A stretch of DNA of 64,000 nucleotides from Himantopus leucocephalus (GCA_003993805.1 RSEF01000002.1:6089484-6153483); one strand, 5' to 3'; counted from the stretch's first letter, positions 11,756-25,460 are shown. Notes: generated from the sequence alone by a model not told the origin. A program made the numbers and translations.

Positions 11756-14700
11756 TCGGCACATTTATGAAAGGATGGTCTAGCACTGCTTTTTTCCAGC
11801 TGAAAATGGACTTGATGACCCTGCTGGTTTCTTGCAAACCTGGGTTCCTGTATTGGGTAGCAGAGAAGTAGGTTTTCCAGTTGCAGAAGTACAAAAGAAG
11901 GGCCATAAATGTGGAGTCTGTGCAGTCTGGACAAAGTGATTATGGCAGGAAATGAGAGAGCCCTAAAACCTTGCTCAGCTTCTATGGCAGGCGCTGGCTC
12001 CTTCTTCCAGGAGGAAGGGCAGGAGCCAGATGCCATCAGGGGATTGATTTTACCTTTCATCCTGCACCTGGAGCTCTCATATCTGCTGCTAACGACAGTC
12101 TTAGGCAATAAAGTGTAAAGATGACACCCACAGAGACGGGGCCCAAACATCTGGATCTCCTTTGCCAGACTCCATCCAAGGAGTGTCGGTTACAGGTGTT
12201 CCTTGCCAAATACGCTCCATCTGGGGTCACATTTCATGAGCAAACCACCGCAGGAATTGCAGGGGATCAGTTCACAGCTCAGCTCTCCTAAAGAGACAGA
12301 CACATCCATGCATCTTTGTGCACGCTGAGACAGTGCGTAGCAATGATGAGATATGCATTTTGGGTACAACCCTCCGGGATCCAAAAATATGAGCTTTTAA
12401 GTGGGACTTGTCTTTTGACTGTTGACATTTTCAGCTGCTGCAACACACTCTTTAAGTGACTCTGAAGTTACCTTTGGATGCCTGAATGTGTCTGAAAATC
12501 CAAATGGAAATACGTAAAACAAATCTGTCTGCCTAATGTTCCGTCTTCACTTCTATAGCATCCTTAAAAGAAATGAGAAGTTGCTACTATGGAAACTTTA
12601 AGGCTTGCTACTACCCAGAGGCAAACTTTCTGACAGTGTCATTGAGAACTGCATGAAACTTTCCCCAAATATCCTTTGCTCTTTTTCTACCTTGTTTAGC
12701 ATCCATCAGGTTGTTCTGAAGAAGCCACTTTGAATTAATGAGTCTGAGAAAACATTCATGTGAAGTGGTCAGTCAAGTTTCAGGCTTCTCTAACTAACAA
12801 GTGGGCTGTCTCACAACAGGTTACTAAAGTAGGAGGTAGTTTCTGCTCACTCTACAAGCAAGAGACATGCCTCATTCACAGGGAGGAAGAGATCTTTATT
12901 ATCATGACTTTTTAATTTGCAAGAAGGATGATTCACTTTTCTGGGGATTTAACACCCTTAACACCCTAATCTATTAGGAAACAATTATTGCTACAACCCA
13001 ATGCTTCAGTAATGTTTTTTCTATATTCCCAGAATTGCTTTGCAGATCACAGCACCTATGTTCTATAAATCTGTATTTGAGCTGAACAAAGAAATATCTT
13101 AGATTTCCTGTAGGAGTTTTGCATTTCCTTTGCAGAATCCTTCCCTTCATGTTATGATCACCTCCACATATTTTTTGCAACGTATCTTGAAATTTCAGCA
13201 ATCTATTGAGGAACACCAAGAAAACAAGTGGTCTCTCACGCACCATCTGGCTTACTTGGGAAAGTTCTCCTTAGACAGGAACATACTTACATCCAATAAG
13301 TCCTACAACTCTTTGTCACTCTGGGACTCCAGATAAGGAATGGGAAGATCAAAGAAGCACTCCTAGACCAGTAGAGCAATCAGGAGCTGTAGAGTTAAAT
13401 CAACCCCTCATGCCAGGTTCAAAGCCATGACTGAGCTCGTAAATCAGCTACAAAATGGTCATGAGACAGCGGCGTGTGTCTAAAGTTACTGAGTTACACA
13501 ATCTCTTCTAAGTTCTCTAAACTTTAATGCTTGATTTGACTTTCACTGTGGTTGCAAAACGTACAAAAAATCTGTGCTTCTGAACAAACCCTGTGCACCA
13601 GGGTAGATTTCTCTCTGTGTCCAAAGATCAGGAGTAAGCAGTATTTCCATGGGGGATTCCTGGTGGAAACTCAAGGGGAGCACAGGCAGTGGCCTTGGAG
13701 CCCGCGTAGCCCAGCACAGTGCAGACCTCTGGGGTGCTCCGGTGGGTCCAGTGTTTGGTGGTGCCCTCCCCAGCAAAGCATCTTAACGCAAAATAAACAT
13801 AAAACAGATGTTCCATATAAAATCACTGCTATGATGAAATTGAAAAAACTGAAAAATTCAAGAGAAAAGCCAGCAGACAGTGGAGTTAACCAACTTAAAT
13901 ATGTGTAGTTTGGCTGTACTGTTGGTGGCTCTGTTTTAGCTTTCAGAAATTTCTCTCACCAATAGTAATGCTTAAAAAAGCATTTCAGAAATGCGAAGAC
14001 CAGTATTTCTGCTGTCAAAAGCAGCCATTTTTATTGCACTATTGCAGTACTTTTCTAGGAAAAAAAAAAAAAAACCGAAAACCAAACCTCGCAGATTTAA
14101 AGGCTTGTTTTATTTTAGGGCACCATTTTGTTATACAATAAATGGTTTGGGGGCAGCTAGTGCCATCCCACCTATCCTCCCCCCCCACTAATATACTGCA
14201 TTGCAGCTCTAACCACCAGTCAAATAACAAAATGTAATCCCATCCCAAGATGAGTTTATCAGTAGATAATCTCATCACATGACAGTTTCAGTAGAAAATG
14301 GTGTTTCTCTGGATAGCTTCCAGGCAGGATAATATCACAAACACTCCCATGAAGATTTTGTCACTTCCTTATCCAGAGTGTAAGTGGTTACTAATTCCAG
14401 ATAAATAATTTCTTTCCCCAGTGTTATATTTCTTTCATTCTCAGTGTCTTTTACCCTCTGCAGATGAAGTGTCTAGGGAAGCTTTCCAGAAGCCCTGTGG
14501 ATTTTTAATTCTCTTACTTCTGGACAACTGGGAAAACCAGAAAATCACAGTACTTCATTCTCTTAATATTTATTTTTGTCAGATCACTTCATCATCTGTT
14601 ATCACTGTAAACCACTGTGCCTTGCAGTAGAGTCTCTCGTGTCTGTGGTACACATCGAGGGGTAAAATAGCTACTCAAGAGAAAAGATTTCCTCCAAGTG

Positions 14701-16418
14701 GGAGAAAAGTACAGGCTAAGATCATATCATTTTGTGCCACAGGGAGAGGATTTCTTGTTTCATCCCATCCATCCTTCCTGAACGACACTTTGAGCTGGAA
14801 GCTGCAAGTGGCTGTAATGACACCAGAAAATCGTCCATCAGATTAGAAAGAGAACAGCAAAAAGGGAAAATATTAGAGCAGTTAAAGAGGATCAGCATGA
14901 CAGGTTCAACTAATTATTTGTTTCAATAAAACTGCTGATCATTCCTGTAAACACTTTACATCTAAAGTGTTTTTTAACACACAGTACCATGGAATAGATT
15001 TTCCAAAGGGTTCTGATTTGGGGAGTTTAATCTCTTTCAACCAGTAGATAAAAATGAATGCAACCTTTGAAATATTATTTTATCTATACTTCGATGAGAA
15101 ATACTGTTGACCTCTTGTACAACATTTTCCTTTGGCTCAGTAGCCTTCAGAGGGAAATGGGCAGGCAGTGTTACCTCCAGGATTTAATTTAATAAGAGAG
15201 AGTGTATAATGGAGCATTTCTAAGACCACTGGATCTACCTAGCTCAACACAAATGCCTGGGTTTCTCCAGGGAACCACGGGCCAAATTCCTCTTAGTGTT
15301 ATGTGGAATTGTGTGTCTACACACCAGGAGAAAATTCAACCTAAGCGTCAGTAGGATGCAAAAAAATATTGGCCGTGGGTCTTTCATGTGTGCTAGTGTA
15401 ATTCTGATTGAAAGAATAAATCTAAAAATGCCTCATTTTCTGCTCACACTGATTTTAAATCCAAGGTATGTCTAAATAGGTCAGAAGTCAAATGAGAAAC
15501 AACCCCAGAGAACTAATATAAAGGCAACGTGGCTTAGGCCAGAGTCAGACCTAATGCCAGGTACATTTGGCGTCAGGCTGTGTCTAATGAGAGGCATATA
15601 TTGAGAGCAGAGAGTCATGTTTTTGCTACAGAATAGTAAAAATCACTTCCACTTGTTTCTCCTAGGAATATTGTCACTGCCCTTTCTCCATTTCAGGTTC
15701 GAGTAAGAGACACTGATTTCTGTGGAATCCCTCCTTGTTTAAACAATTAAAAAAAAAAACCCAATTAAAACCCTGATTTAAAAAAAAAATAAAATCTGAG
15801 CAGCAAAGCAGATTGAGTTTCCAAGGCCAGGCTCACAGCAGGTGTTGATTGCCTTTGCTCCTTTCAAGTCAGCTGTGATTTATGCGACTCCCTGGGCTTT
15901 GACATTGCCTTGATTTACCCTGTTTTAAAAGAGGGTAGAACCCAAGCATCAGTGGGATCCTACAATGTAGTCACTGCTCATCGGTCTGAACAAGCAATAT
16001 GGATGGGATCCATCTCACTTGGTCTGTGACTTGCGCAGGACAGCACTCTGAATTGTCCTGTGTAGCCGTACCTCTTCATTACTTGAAATTCTTAAGGTCA
16101 AAACTTCCAAAGATTTAATTACCATGTTTTCTCTCCTTTTTAAAATCTCTTTTAAAAACCTCTGTTTTCTCCCTACTACAGCAGAAAATCAGAAAACACA
16201 AGTGAGAGAATCCAGGAGAAAACCATTCTGGAATTACTTTAAATGTCTAAATGAATATAAACTCATGTATACATATTGCTTTAAAGGAGAGGCAATTCAT
16301 TAACTGTGAAGAACGTGCTCAACATTCATTTTGAAAGCTCATCAGAGACATGGTATCATCATTTCAAGATACGCTTATTGTATATGCTTAATTATGTATT
16401 TTGTGGGGTTTTTTTCAG

Positions 16419-16472
16419 GCCACATTTAAAGGTTGGATGGATATTATGTATGCAGCAGTGGATTCACGAGAG
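16419..16472 (+). CDS. SCN5A: SCN5A exon 24: domain III selectivity filter
   Basis: This 18-codon exon (54 nt, phase 0) encodes ATFKGWMDIMYAAVDSRE. The lysine at 16,428-16,430 is the K of the DEKA ring that makes sodium channels select Na+ over Ca2+. Its 3' splice site is preceded by a T-rich tract ending in CAG at 16,416-16,418, and the donor is GTAGGT at 16,473. The last codon is GAG (Glu) where human SCN5A, as I recall it, has Gly, at the junction with exon 25. This exon was too short to stand out as an open reading frame and was placed by its conserved peptide and splice sites. Confidence 0.96.
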
Positions 16473-17301
16473 GTAGGTCACAACAAGGAAATGAATAATT
16501 TCCTTTTCCATTGACTTGTGTAGCATTCACGGTGTTTAACAACAATAATAAAAAAATTACATGCGGGTTGCCAGTCCTTGTCTTACTCTGGTTGAGACAT
16601 TCGCAGACCTTAATTTTTTGCAGCTGGTACTGAAGCATCACAACCCTGAGACTAAAACATATGTAGCCCTCAGTTCTATACAACTGATTTATCTATTCAT
16701 ACTGCAAAACTCCCAGCACAGAGCAGCACCTCCAGGGTGAGATTGAGTCTACCAAAACTCTAAATTGTCCTATTTGTTTCTTCCACTCTCTCTCTCGACT
16801 GCCGTATTTTCCAGAGATCTAACTTCTGATAATAGAACCTCTTTAAAAGTGCTGGGTTTAAATTACATTCCCCTGTAACCCACATACTCAGCCCTCACTA
16901 TATCTTCACCTTGAGCAAGTTTCTTCTCTGCAACCAGCAGCTCCATTCAAGGAGGTTGGAGGAGCTCCTGGCAGGGAAAGAGGCTGGTGTGAGCTTCCAG
17001 CTCTGGCTTGAGATGTGCTGGAGCTCTGCCCAGACCTTACCTGCATCCTGTTCAGCTTTCAGGTTTCCTTAAAAAAAAAAAAAAAAANTATTTCCCTTCC
17101 TACATCACATACGGTTTGTTTATTTTTTACTGAAGGACCTGTTGGCTCCTTTCCCTCTTTTAGTAATATTAAAGGAACAAGATTACACTTACTGTTAGTT
17201 TTTGAGGTAGCTGGCTGGTACTGGGAATTTGACAGGCTGAACTGAGTAGCAAGGAGTCGAGCCCTAAATGGAGGCATCAAGGGTGGAAAAACCTTGATCC
17301 A

Positions 17302-17488
17302 GGGTTCAACAAAGGGCTACTAAGATGATGAGGGGATTGGAGCATCTTTCNNNNNNNNNNNNNNNNNNNNNNNNNNNNNNNNNNNNNNNNNNNNNNNNNN
17401 NNNNNNNNNNNNNNNNNNNNNNNNNNNNNNNNNNNNNNNNNNNNNNNNNNAGAGGTCCCTTCCAACCCTGACCATTCTGTGATTCTGT
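17302..17488 (+). mobile_element. CR1 LINE 3' end with assembly gap
   Basis: The left flank 'gggctactaagatgatga' and 'gggattggagcatctttc' is CR1 3' coding sequence in sense orientation. After the N run, 'gaggtcccttccaaccctga' and 'attctgtgattctgt' is the CR1 3' end and tail. In an intact copy the two parts are several hundred bases apart, so the gap conceals the middle of the element and 100 Ns is a nominal length. Confidence 0.85.
17351..17450. other. Assembly gap (100 N)
   Basis: A run of exactly 100 N sits inside a CR1 element in intron 24. The round length suggests a placeholder of unknown true size. Confidence 0.99.
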
Positions 17489-18177
17489 AACCTAATGGCA
17501 TCATAGTGGCAGAGAATTCCCTTTGCACAACATAGCTCATGGTGTTGATTTACTCTTGTACTATGTGTACGCCTGTGTGTATCCTCCCTGTTACTGAGTG
17601 AAATGCGTGTGTTGCACACAAGACAGTGCAGCATTTAGGGAAATGTGAGCTTCTGGCATCTTGGTTAGATACCTGGAGCTGGTGGGGCAAATCTGAGCAG
17701 TTTTGCTGAACGTGATACCTGTGATATGAAGCTATTGGACTGCATTGCTCAGCCCTTCAGCAAGAGATCTTGTTCATTTCTACTCTTCATAACAGAAAGG
17801 TTGTACTTCTAAATACACTGACTGTCAATACAGTGTTTTTCAGTAGCATTGAATTATACTGCAATCATAATTTTGCTGTTTATAAGTACCAGTAGTTCAT
17901 ATAAGATTAGGGATAATCAGAAAATTGATTCTTTGCCCCTTCTGGGTTCAGACTGAGAACATTTTATAGGATTTATTCTGAAGTTGCACTTTCTGAAGCA
18001 GTGTGATTGCTGTGACAGTGTTGTGAAATGTCACTGAAATGACTGTGGCGTTGCGGATGCCAGTAGTAAACTTCAAACGGGGACCGAGGAGCGCTGACTC
18101 TGCTAGTGGGAGTTACACTGATTTTCCCATTTCATAATTTTTATTGCTAATGGATAGCTTTCTTATAACTGCATTAA

Positions 18178-19115
<938 letters not shown>

Positions 19116-19220
19116 TTAGGTGGCCAAGACATCTTTATGACAGAAGAACAGAAAAAGTATTATAATGCAATGAAAAAGCTGGGATCTAAGAAACCTCAAA
19201 AGCCAATCCCAAGGCCACTG
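19116..19220 (+). CDS. SCN5A: SCN5A exon 26: III-IV linker with IFM inactivation gate
   Basis: These 35 codons (105 nt, phase 0) encode [20 protein letters not shown] and the lysine-rich remainder up to PIPRPL. The IFM triad at 19,131-19,139 is the fast-inactivation particle, which occludes the pore allosterically within milliseconds of opening. The segment is nearly invariant across vertebrate paralogues and is intact here. The acceptor is an unusual AC (19,114-19,115) and the donor is GTAAGA at 19,221. Confidence 0.96.
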
Positions 19221-19702
19221 GTAAGAATGGCAGAATTCAGTTGAATTATGTGAGCTGAATATTTATCTAATAGAATGAGTGCAATTCAACTTCCTGGTGT
19301 AGGAAGGGTGATCACTCCCACATGAAAACCACTTAGCATTTACGTGTTTGATTTTGGACAGTATTTGCAAGTGCAGTGACCTGTGTGGTACAGAATTCCC
19401 ATTGTTCTGCAATATTGACCAAACATCCAATTTACATATGCAGTCATGGCAGTGGCCACATGCCTGCATTGAGTGAATTCGTGGCCCCAGTCCAAGGTCT
19501 TTTTCCAGTAGTTCCAAGAAGCATTAGGAATAAATGGGTTTGAAAACACTATCATCCAGCCATTTGTCATCATCTTTATGAAGTTCTAATCAGAAGCAGT
19601 ACATTGTCTATTTTCCTCTACTTTCTGAGCAATCAGAAGACAATGGTGTCATCATTTTGACACAGTTCAAATTTCCTAACTAAATCTTCTCCTTTCCTCC
19701 AG
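19221..19702 (+). other. SCN5A: SCN5A intron 26
   Basis: This short GT-AG intron (482 bp) has donor GTAAGA and acceptor TTTCCTCCAG. It is unique sequence and I recognise nothing else in it. Confidence 0.93.
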
Positions 19703-19973
19703 AACAAATACCAAGGTTTTATTTTTGATGTCGTCTCAAAACAAGCCTTTGATGTCTCCATCATGATTCTCATCTGCCTTAACATGGTTACCATGATGGT
19801 GGAAACGGATGACCAAAGTCAAGAAAAAGTGAACATCCTCCATAAAATCAACATGCTTTTTGTTGCCATCTTCACTGGGGAGTGCATCATCAAAATGCTG
19901 GCTCTGCGACACTACTACTTCACCAATGGCTGGAACATATTTGACTTTGTCGTTGTGATTCTGTCTATCGTAG
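19703..19973 (+). CDS. SCN5A: SCN5A exon 27: domain IV S1-S3
   Basis: This exon is 271 nt, encoding 90 codons plus the first base of a split glycine codon. It covers domain IV S1 ([20 protein letters not shown]), S2 ([18 protein letters not shown]) and S3 ([14 protein letters not shown]). The acidic charge-transfer residues in S2 and S3 (GEC and IFDF) are present. NKYQGFIFD at the start and [11 protein letters not shown] fit SCN5A best. The acceptor is CCTCCAG at 19,696-19,702 and the donor is GTAGGT at 19,974. The length and split-codon phase match the human exon. Confidence 0.96.
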
Positions 19974-21743
19974 GTAGGTGAATCTGGATTTTTACCCAGA
20001 CACCAAAGTTAAAAAGGCAGACATAAATTTCATTAGACAAAGTTGAAGTCTTCATGCAATAAAATACACTTTTAACTCAGAGAATCAGATCCTAAGCATA
20101 TTTTTTTAATATTTAAATAATACAACATAATACTGCCTAACAATAATTTGAGTGATCAGCGAAATGATGAGGTTTTTCATGCCACAGTATTGTTTTCAAT
20201 GTACACTTAATGGTTCCTGGTGATAAAACATGGTCCAGAACTGGCACCATACACTTAACCCCAGTTCTGCAGTACAGCCAAAGACAGAGAAGTAAAAAAG
20301 CCACATTTTCATGTGCAGACTGCTGTTGTTTTGCTATTTACTTTTACATCAGTGTGAAATAGCCCTTCAGGGCAGGTTTGGGCAGGTGCAGTGAGTCTGG
20401 CTGTTCTCAGCCCTGTTGTCACTAGAGGTCCACACCCTCATATATCCAAGGGATGAAACAGAAAAACACAGTTTTATTGTTAATCTGTGCCTTTTGCTGT
20501 TCTGCGACCCCAGCCATAGATCATATGGTGGGTGCTGCAGAAGTGCAGGTCAAGCGTGAATCTGAAATCCTGCCAAAAAGAGTTTTCATTGAAGCTGGAA
20601 ATAAAGTAGCAACTGGAAGATGATCAACTGATCCAGTGAGCAGAAGGAACTCAGAAATTCAGCTCTTCCAAAAAAGTTTCCATTTTGAAAGAGGGAATAG
20701 GTGAATGGAAAAGTCTTACGTTAGGAAAACAGAGCCATCTTTTCATTGACTGATGCTCCTGTTGCTCTAAACTCTCTCTGGTGGACTGGGGAACCTGCAA
20801 GATCCCAATGAAGGAGATCTCTGGTGCCCAGAGAGCAACCTGTGCTTCGGGGGCTTTGGACCACCTGGATTTCACAGATTTGGGTCACCCAGGGAGCATC
20901 ACTACAATGCAGCTCTGTCATCAGAACCTTGATGATGGATGCTCTGGGTATGCCCATAGCAGCCAGTTAACCAGAGGTGTCACGTTGGTCACAGTGCTTC
21001 CCTGTGATCAACCAGGTCGTTTCAGTGTCAGAGGACTTGGGCCATGCCAGTGAGCCCTCTCCCAGGCTGGTCTGGGAGACACAAGCTCAGCGCGGCTCAG
21101 TGCAGCCTGGGTCTGTTGGAATTAGGCAATCTGGAGCAAGCTGCTCTGTTTGTGCAGGAAGAGTTTAGCTACAGGGATGCAAGCTCATTTCCTTGCTAGT
21201 CTTAGCCCTTAGTTCCCTCCCAGCCCATCAGGAAAACTGGAAAAATTAATAAGCAAACAAACAACCAAGTGGATTTCCAGTTGAAACCTGCACTGTAGTG
21301 GTGTTGGCTCAGAAAAACAGGCCCAGCACACCAGCGTTTCAGTGCGGACTTCCAAATATTTTACAGAAAAAGATATTGTCATATCAGAAAAATTCTGACC
21401 AGCTGCCCTCAGGATAAATTTCTCAGGTGGGTCATGGCCAAAAGCTGCAGATATCTGCGTCCTATCTGAGTTGACCCTGGTTTCTCGTTCCCAATAGACA
21501 AACCTTCCCTTAATAAAACTGCTGCTACCATTGACACCTTTGCGCATAGAATCAACAAAATTTGCACGGGCATGCAAATGGGCACGAAAACACTAAGAAC
21601 AATGCCATTCGTTTTATTGTGGGTCTTCCAATCTGGGGAGCTTTTCATTGATTTTGTCTATATTCCTTACTGATTGCTTTAAAGGGAACCCTGGGGTTAT
21701 TTCCCATGTACTAATTCACTGTCCTGTCTCCTTTCTTTTCAAG
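19974..21743 (+). other. SCN5A: SCN5A intron 27
   Basis: This GT-AG intron of 1,770 bp has donor GTAGGT and acceptor CTTTTCAAG. It is unique sequence with no repeat that I recognise. The 122-codon minus-strand open frame at 21,209-21,577 has no recognisable protein features. Confidence 0.92.
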
Positions 21744-22978
21744 GCACTGTACTTTCCGACATCATCCAGAAATATTTCTTCTCTCCCACACTCTTCAGAG
21801 TCATTCGCTTGGCTCGGATTGGCCGAATCCTAAGACTCATCCGGGGAGCCAAAGGAATTCGAACTCTCCTGTTTGCCTTAATGATGTCCCTACCTGCTCT
21901 ATTCAACATTGGCCTCTTGCTTTTTCTGGTTATGTTCATTTATGCCATTTTTGGCATGGCTAACTTTGCCTATGTTAAGAAGGAGTATGGGATTGATGAC
22001 ATGTTCAACTTCCAAACTTTTGCTAACAGCATGCTCTGTCTCTTCCAAATCACAACGTCAGCAGGCTGGGATGGTCTTCTCAATCCTATTTTAAACACCG
22101 GACCACCGTATTGTGACCCAAACCTTCCAAATGCAAATGGTTCAAAGGGAGACTGTGGAAGCCCCGCTGTAGGGATTTTATTCTTTGTTACTTATATCAT
22201 TATATCATTTCTCATTGTTGTAAACATGTATATAGCCATTATTTTAGAGAACTTCAGTGTAGCCACTGAGGAAAGTACAGAGCCTCTAAGCGAGGATGAT
22301 TTTGATATGTTCTATGAAATCTGGGAGAAGTTTGACCCTGAAGCCACTCAGTTTATTGAGTATTCTGCACTTTCAGACTTTGCAGATGCACTGTCAGAAC
22401 CTTTGCGCATAGCGAAACCAAACAAAATCAAACTCATAGCAATGGACCTGCCCATGGTCAGTGGAGACAGGATCCATTGCTTGGATATTTTGTTTGCTTT
22501 TACAAAAAGGGTGCTAGGAGAATCTGGAGAGATGGATGCCCTTAAAATACAGATGGAAGAAAAGTTCATGGCAGCAAATCCGTCTAAGATCTCTTACGAA
22601 CCAATTACAACAACTCTCAGACGGAAACAAGAAGAGGTCTCCGCCATCGTCATCCAGCGGGCCTACAGGAGACATTTGTTTCGGCGCTCCATGAAGCAGG
22701 CATCTTACTTGTACCGGCACAGAACTTTTGACGGCAGCATCCTCGAGGACGATGCACCCGAGAAGGAGGGTCTTATTGCGTTCATGATGAACGAAAACTA
22801 CGGCAGGCCAATAGACAAATCAGAAACTCTGTCCTCCACGTCTTTCCCTCCATCCTACGACAGCGTCACCAGAGGTACGAGTGAGAATCTTCAGCTGAAG
22901 ATGACGGACTCGAGCAAAAGCGATGAGGCTATAGATTGTCTTCTCTCGCCTGACAAGGATAAAGAATCAATTGTTTAA
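21744..22978 (+). CDS. SCN5A: SCN5A exon 28: domain IV S4-S6 and C-terminus
   Basis: The terminal coding exon has 1,235 nt to the TAA at 22,976-22,978. In order it encodes S4 ([20 protein letters not shown]), S5, the pore with TTSAGWDG (Ala at 22,061-22,063, the A of the DEKA ring), S6 ([20 protein letters not shown]), an EF-hand-like region ([20 protein letters not shown]), and the calmodulin-binding IQ motif [13 protein letters not shown]. It ends with PPSYDSV at 22,847-22,867, a NEDD4-type ubiquitin-ligase site, and a C-terminal ESIV, a ligand for syntrophin/SAP97-type PDZ domains. The ESIV end and 'SPDKDKES' separate SCN5A from SCN4A, SCN8A and the SCN1A/2A/3A/9A group. Divergence from human concentrates between the IQ and PPSY motifs. 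No frameshift or internal stop is present. Confidence 0.97.
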
Positions 22979-23781
22979 ATGTTTGTTTAGAATGCTTTAA
23001 AATATTGTTTACAGAATGTAATGCTGTAACTACACAATGATTGAAGCAGCCTTCTTATTAAAAATTAGTTGCAAAAGAAACAATGGAGTTTTTACCCTTA
23101 ACTACAGGAGTCTAATAAGTCATATAACCTTTGACCCTGCTCTTTTTGACTTGGCTCAATATTTATATTTATATATGCACAGGAAGAATCTTTGCAGGGT
23201 CATAGCTGTTATATCAATGGTGTGAATAAGAATATGCTAGACTGTAAAACAGTAAACACAGTGTATATCTATCCACAGATAAAGCCTGGCTGTATACATT
23301 CATTTAAGGTCTTACTCATATTAGTGTGTTTACTTATGGCGATGTATGACCTTGCATTCTAAAAAGAAAAAAAAATATCACAGCTGCTGTAGCAAAATGT
23401 AACACTTACTGTATATGTTGTGAATGGTCTTTCATAAATTTATTATATTTGATATTTTTTTACTTACCAAAAAAAAAAAAAAGTCTCTTTTTCCATGGAG
23501 ATTAATGATGCTTACACTCTTCATGATGAACTCTGAGTCAAGGTAATAGGAACTTGCGGGATCCCCATCGTTTGAAGAGGAAAGTTGTTGCAAAGTAAAC
23601 TATCAAATTAGCAACATTTTAACTGTTTATTACACTAAGCCCACCCTCTTGGGACTTGCAACTGCTCATCAGCAGAAATACAAAAATACAGAGAAGGAAA
23701 TGATGTCAACATAATGAGAGAAATGGCTTGTTCTATCCTTCAGGAAACTAGACAGTAATGGATTCTGTTTGTAAAACTGTT

Positions 23782-23787
23782 AATAAA
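23782..23787 (+). promoter_or_regulatory. SCN5A: Candidate proximal poly(A) signal of SCN5A
   Basis: AATAAA lies about 800 bases after the stop codon and is followed within 40 bases by T-rich and TG-rich sequence ('aattttttagtatgtttc'). This is the first canonical signal in the UTR. Later AATAAA copies at 24,034 and 26,422 could serve longer transcripts. Confidence 0.5.
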
Positions 23788-24859
23788 AGCACTAATTTTT
23801 TAGTATGTTTCAAGAATCTGCTTTGAATACCGCAATCAAACTCGCCATAGAAGTAGTGCATCACGTTTGTGTGTAGTGCTCCAAAGCACCATCTACGCTG
23901 GCAAAGTTTCTGTTAAGGTAGTGGGATAGGTTACGTTTTCCCCAGGAACACTGAGCTAAGCAGCCTTATTGGAAACTCCGTGCATCGATATTACTCAAAA
24001 AATACTGCTACTACTACTACTATTACTGCTATTAATAAAAACAACACCAACTGGATCGTGCAGAACGGCTGCTACAGTGTGATCAAGAAGGTGGGAGGGG
24101 AATCACCTCTGGATCTGTACGTAAATTTTGAGGTTTTGAATCCTTTCTACTCAGTGTCCATCTTTCATTTTCTCAGATGGTACAGTTAGATTACTGGGGA
24201 AGGACAAGAGATACAGGAACCAATAAAAAGAATCTGCAAGAAAATAGATATATCCTCATTCCTGTAGGCAAAGTAATATTTACAGTTGATGTGTCCATCA
24301 GCTTCAGGCCAAAGAAATGACAATGGGGTGAAAGGTGGATGTGTGGCTGTAGAAAAGTATTAGAGGTTTTACGTGCTAACATAGGTTATTATTTATTATT
24401 AAACTTTCAGTCTCAATAGAATGTGAGAAAGTATTTATGGAATATAGAGGCAAGTCCGTCATTACAGACAAATTCTTTCTTTTTCACCTTCAGACTGATT
24501 GTACTTGGATTTGCTTGGACTTCATGGAAAATCTTGAGATTTCTGTAATGAGCCATTGCACTTTAAGGAAGAGTAATTGTGCTTTTCACCTTGGAGAAGC
24601 AAAGATATCAAGAATGTATTTAAGGTGTATTGTCATTGACATTTAGTTACATCCCAGATTGTAAAGGAGTTAAAATCCACATGGGGTTGGCAACAAGAAT
24701 TAAAGCGACATGTTACAGTCAAGTTTATCTATGGCCATTGTTATCTGTCCTATAAACAAGTCATGATAAGTAGAGATGACATGTCAAAAGGATGACGATG
24801 TATCTGTGTAAATATGGGCTAATATATTCTCTCCATTCATTGAGAGGTGTCTCAGGCAT

Positions 24860-25095
24860 TCACTTGAGAGTGGTCTACTGGTTATTTCAGAGGATTTGCC
24901 ATCAGGATTCCTGGGGTCTATTCCTGATCCTTACTACATGATTTTTAGGCAAATAATTTAACCCATCTGTGCCTCAGTTTACCCATCTGTAAAATGGGGA
25001 TAATAATACTTACCTACCTCACAGGGGTGTTGTAAGACTTTCTGGTTGCAAAGTGCTATAAGGGAATGAAACGTACTATATAAGTATTATTATAA
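24860..25095 (+). mobile_element. Well-preserved MIR-family SINE
   Basis: This is a nearly complete MIR-type copy in sense orientation. The head region 'ggattcctggggtctattcc' is followed by the diagnostic core 'ctgtgcctcagtttaccca', 'tctgtaaaatggggataata', 'cttacctacctcacaggggt' and 'gttgtaagact'. The tail resembles 'gcaaagtgctataaggga' and ends in TATTATTATA. Such strong retention of an early-amniote SINE is notable, given how degraded the other relics in this window are. It lies about 1.9 kb after the SCN5A stop codon and may be transcribed as part of a long 3' UTR. Confidence 0.88.
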
Positions 25096-25394
25096 TCATG
25101 CTCTCTTGCCCTTTTAACCCCATGTCTATGGTGTGTAACATAGGGCTGTTCCTCTGGAGGTTTTGTTGCCTTTAAATCTTGTATGTAATTAGAGTCTAAC
25201 TTAAGGGAACTACTCTATGTTCCTTAAAGTGAAAACACTCTTTATTCCTTCCTCCTTCCCCTCCCCTAACCCCCTCCAAAAAACCAAAATTGCTCAAGGC
25301 TTCTCAAATTAGAGAAACTTTATACAGAATCCCTGTGTATTTATGCTGTAATGTTATTCTGACTGTACATATCACCCAGAAAGAGTATGCGATT

Positions 25395-25460
25395 TTTATA
25401 TTTATATGCGCATATATATATACACACATACGTATATCTATACATATATATGTATCTTGT
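25395..25460. repeat. AT/CA alternating purine-pyrimidine tract
   Basis: This is a low-complexity run of TATATA, CACATACG and TATATG units. It is an imperfect dinucleotide microsatellite that may be length-polymorphic. Confidence 0.8.

Larger units (their letters stand above)
9669..16418 (+). other. SCN5A: SCN5A intron 23
   Basis: This GT-AG intron of 6,750 bp has donor GTAAGT and a poly-T tract followed by CAG as acceptor. It contains a MIR-like SINE near 10,490-10,720 and a 121-base near-identical direct repeat around a single 'n' at 11,634, both listed separately. A-rich tracts occur near 14,060 and 15,750-15,800. The remainder is unique sequence without a recognised function. Long open frames, such as 164 codons on the minus strand at 11,656-12,150, have no recognisable protein character. 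Confidence 0.85.

Noticed and set aside
11656..12150. 164-codon minus-strand open frame
   Set aside because: It begins inside the suspected false duplication in an intron, with no known motif and no splice or promoter support.
19116..19119. TTAG at the start of exon 26 as a normal GT-AG acceptor
   Set aside because: Using it deletes four bases, destroys the LGGQDIFM reading and has no partner GT donor at the end of exon 25. The AT-AC pair keeps the frame and the known family boundary.
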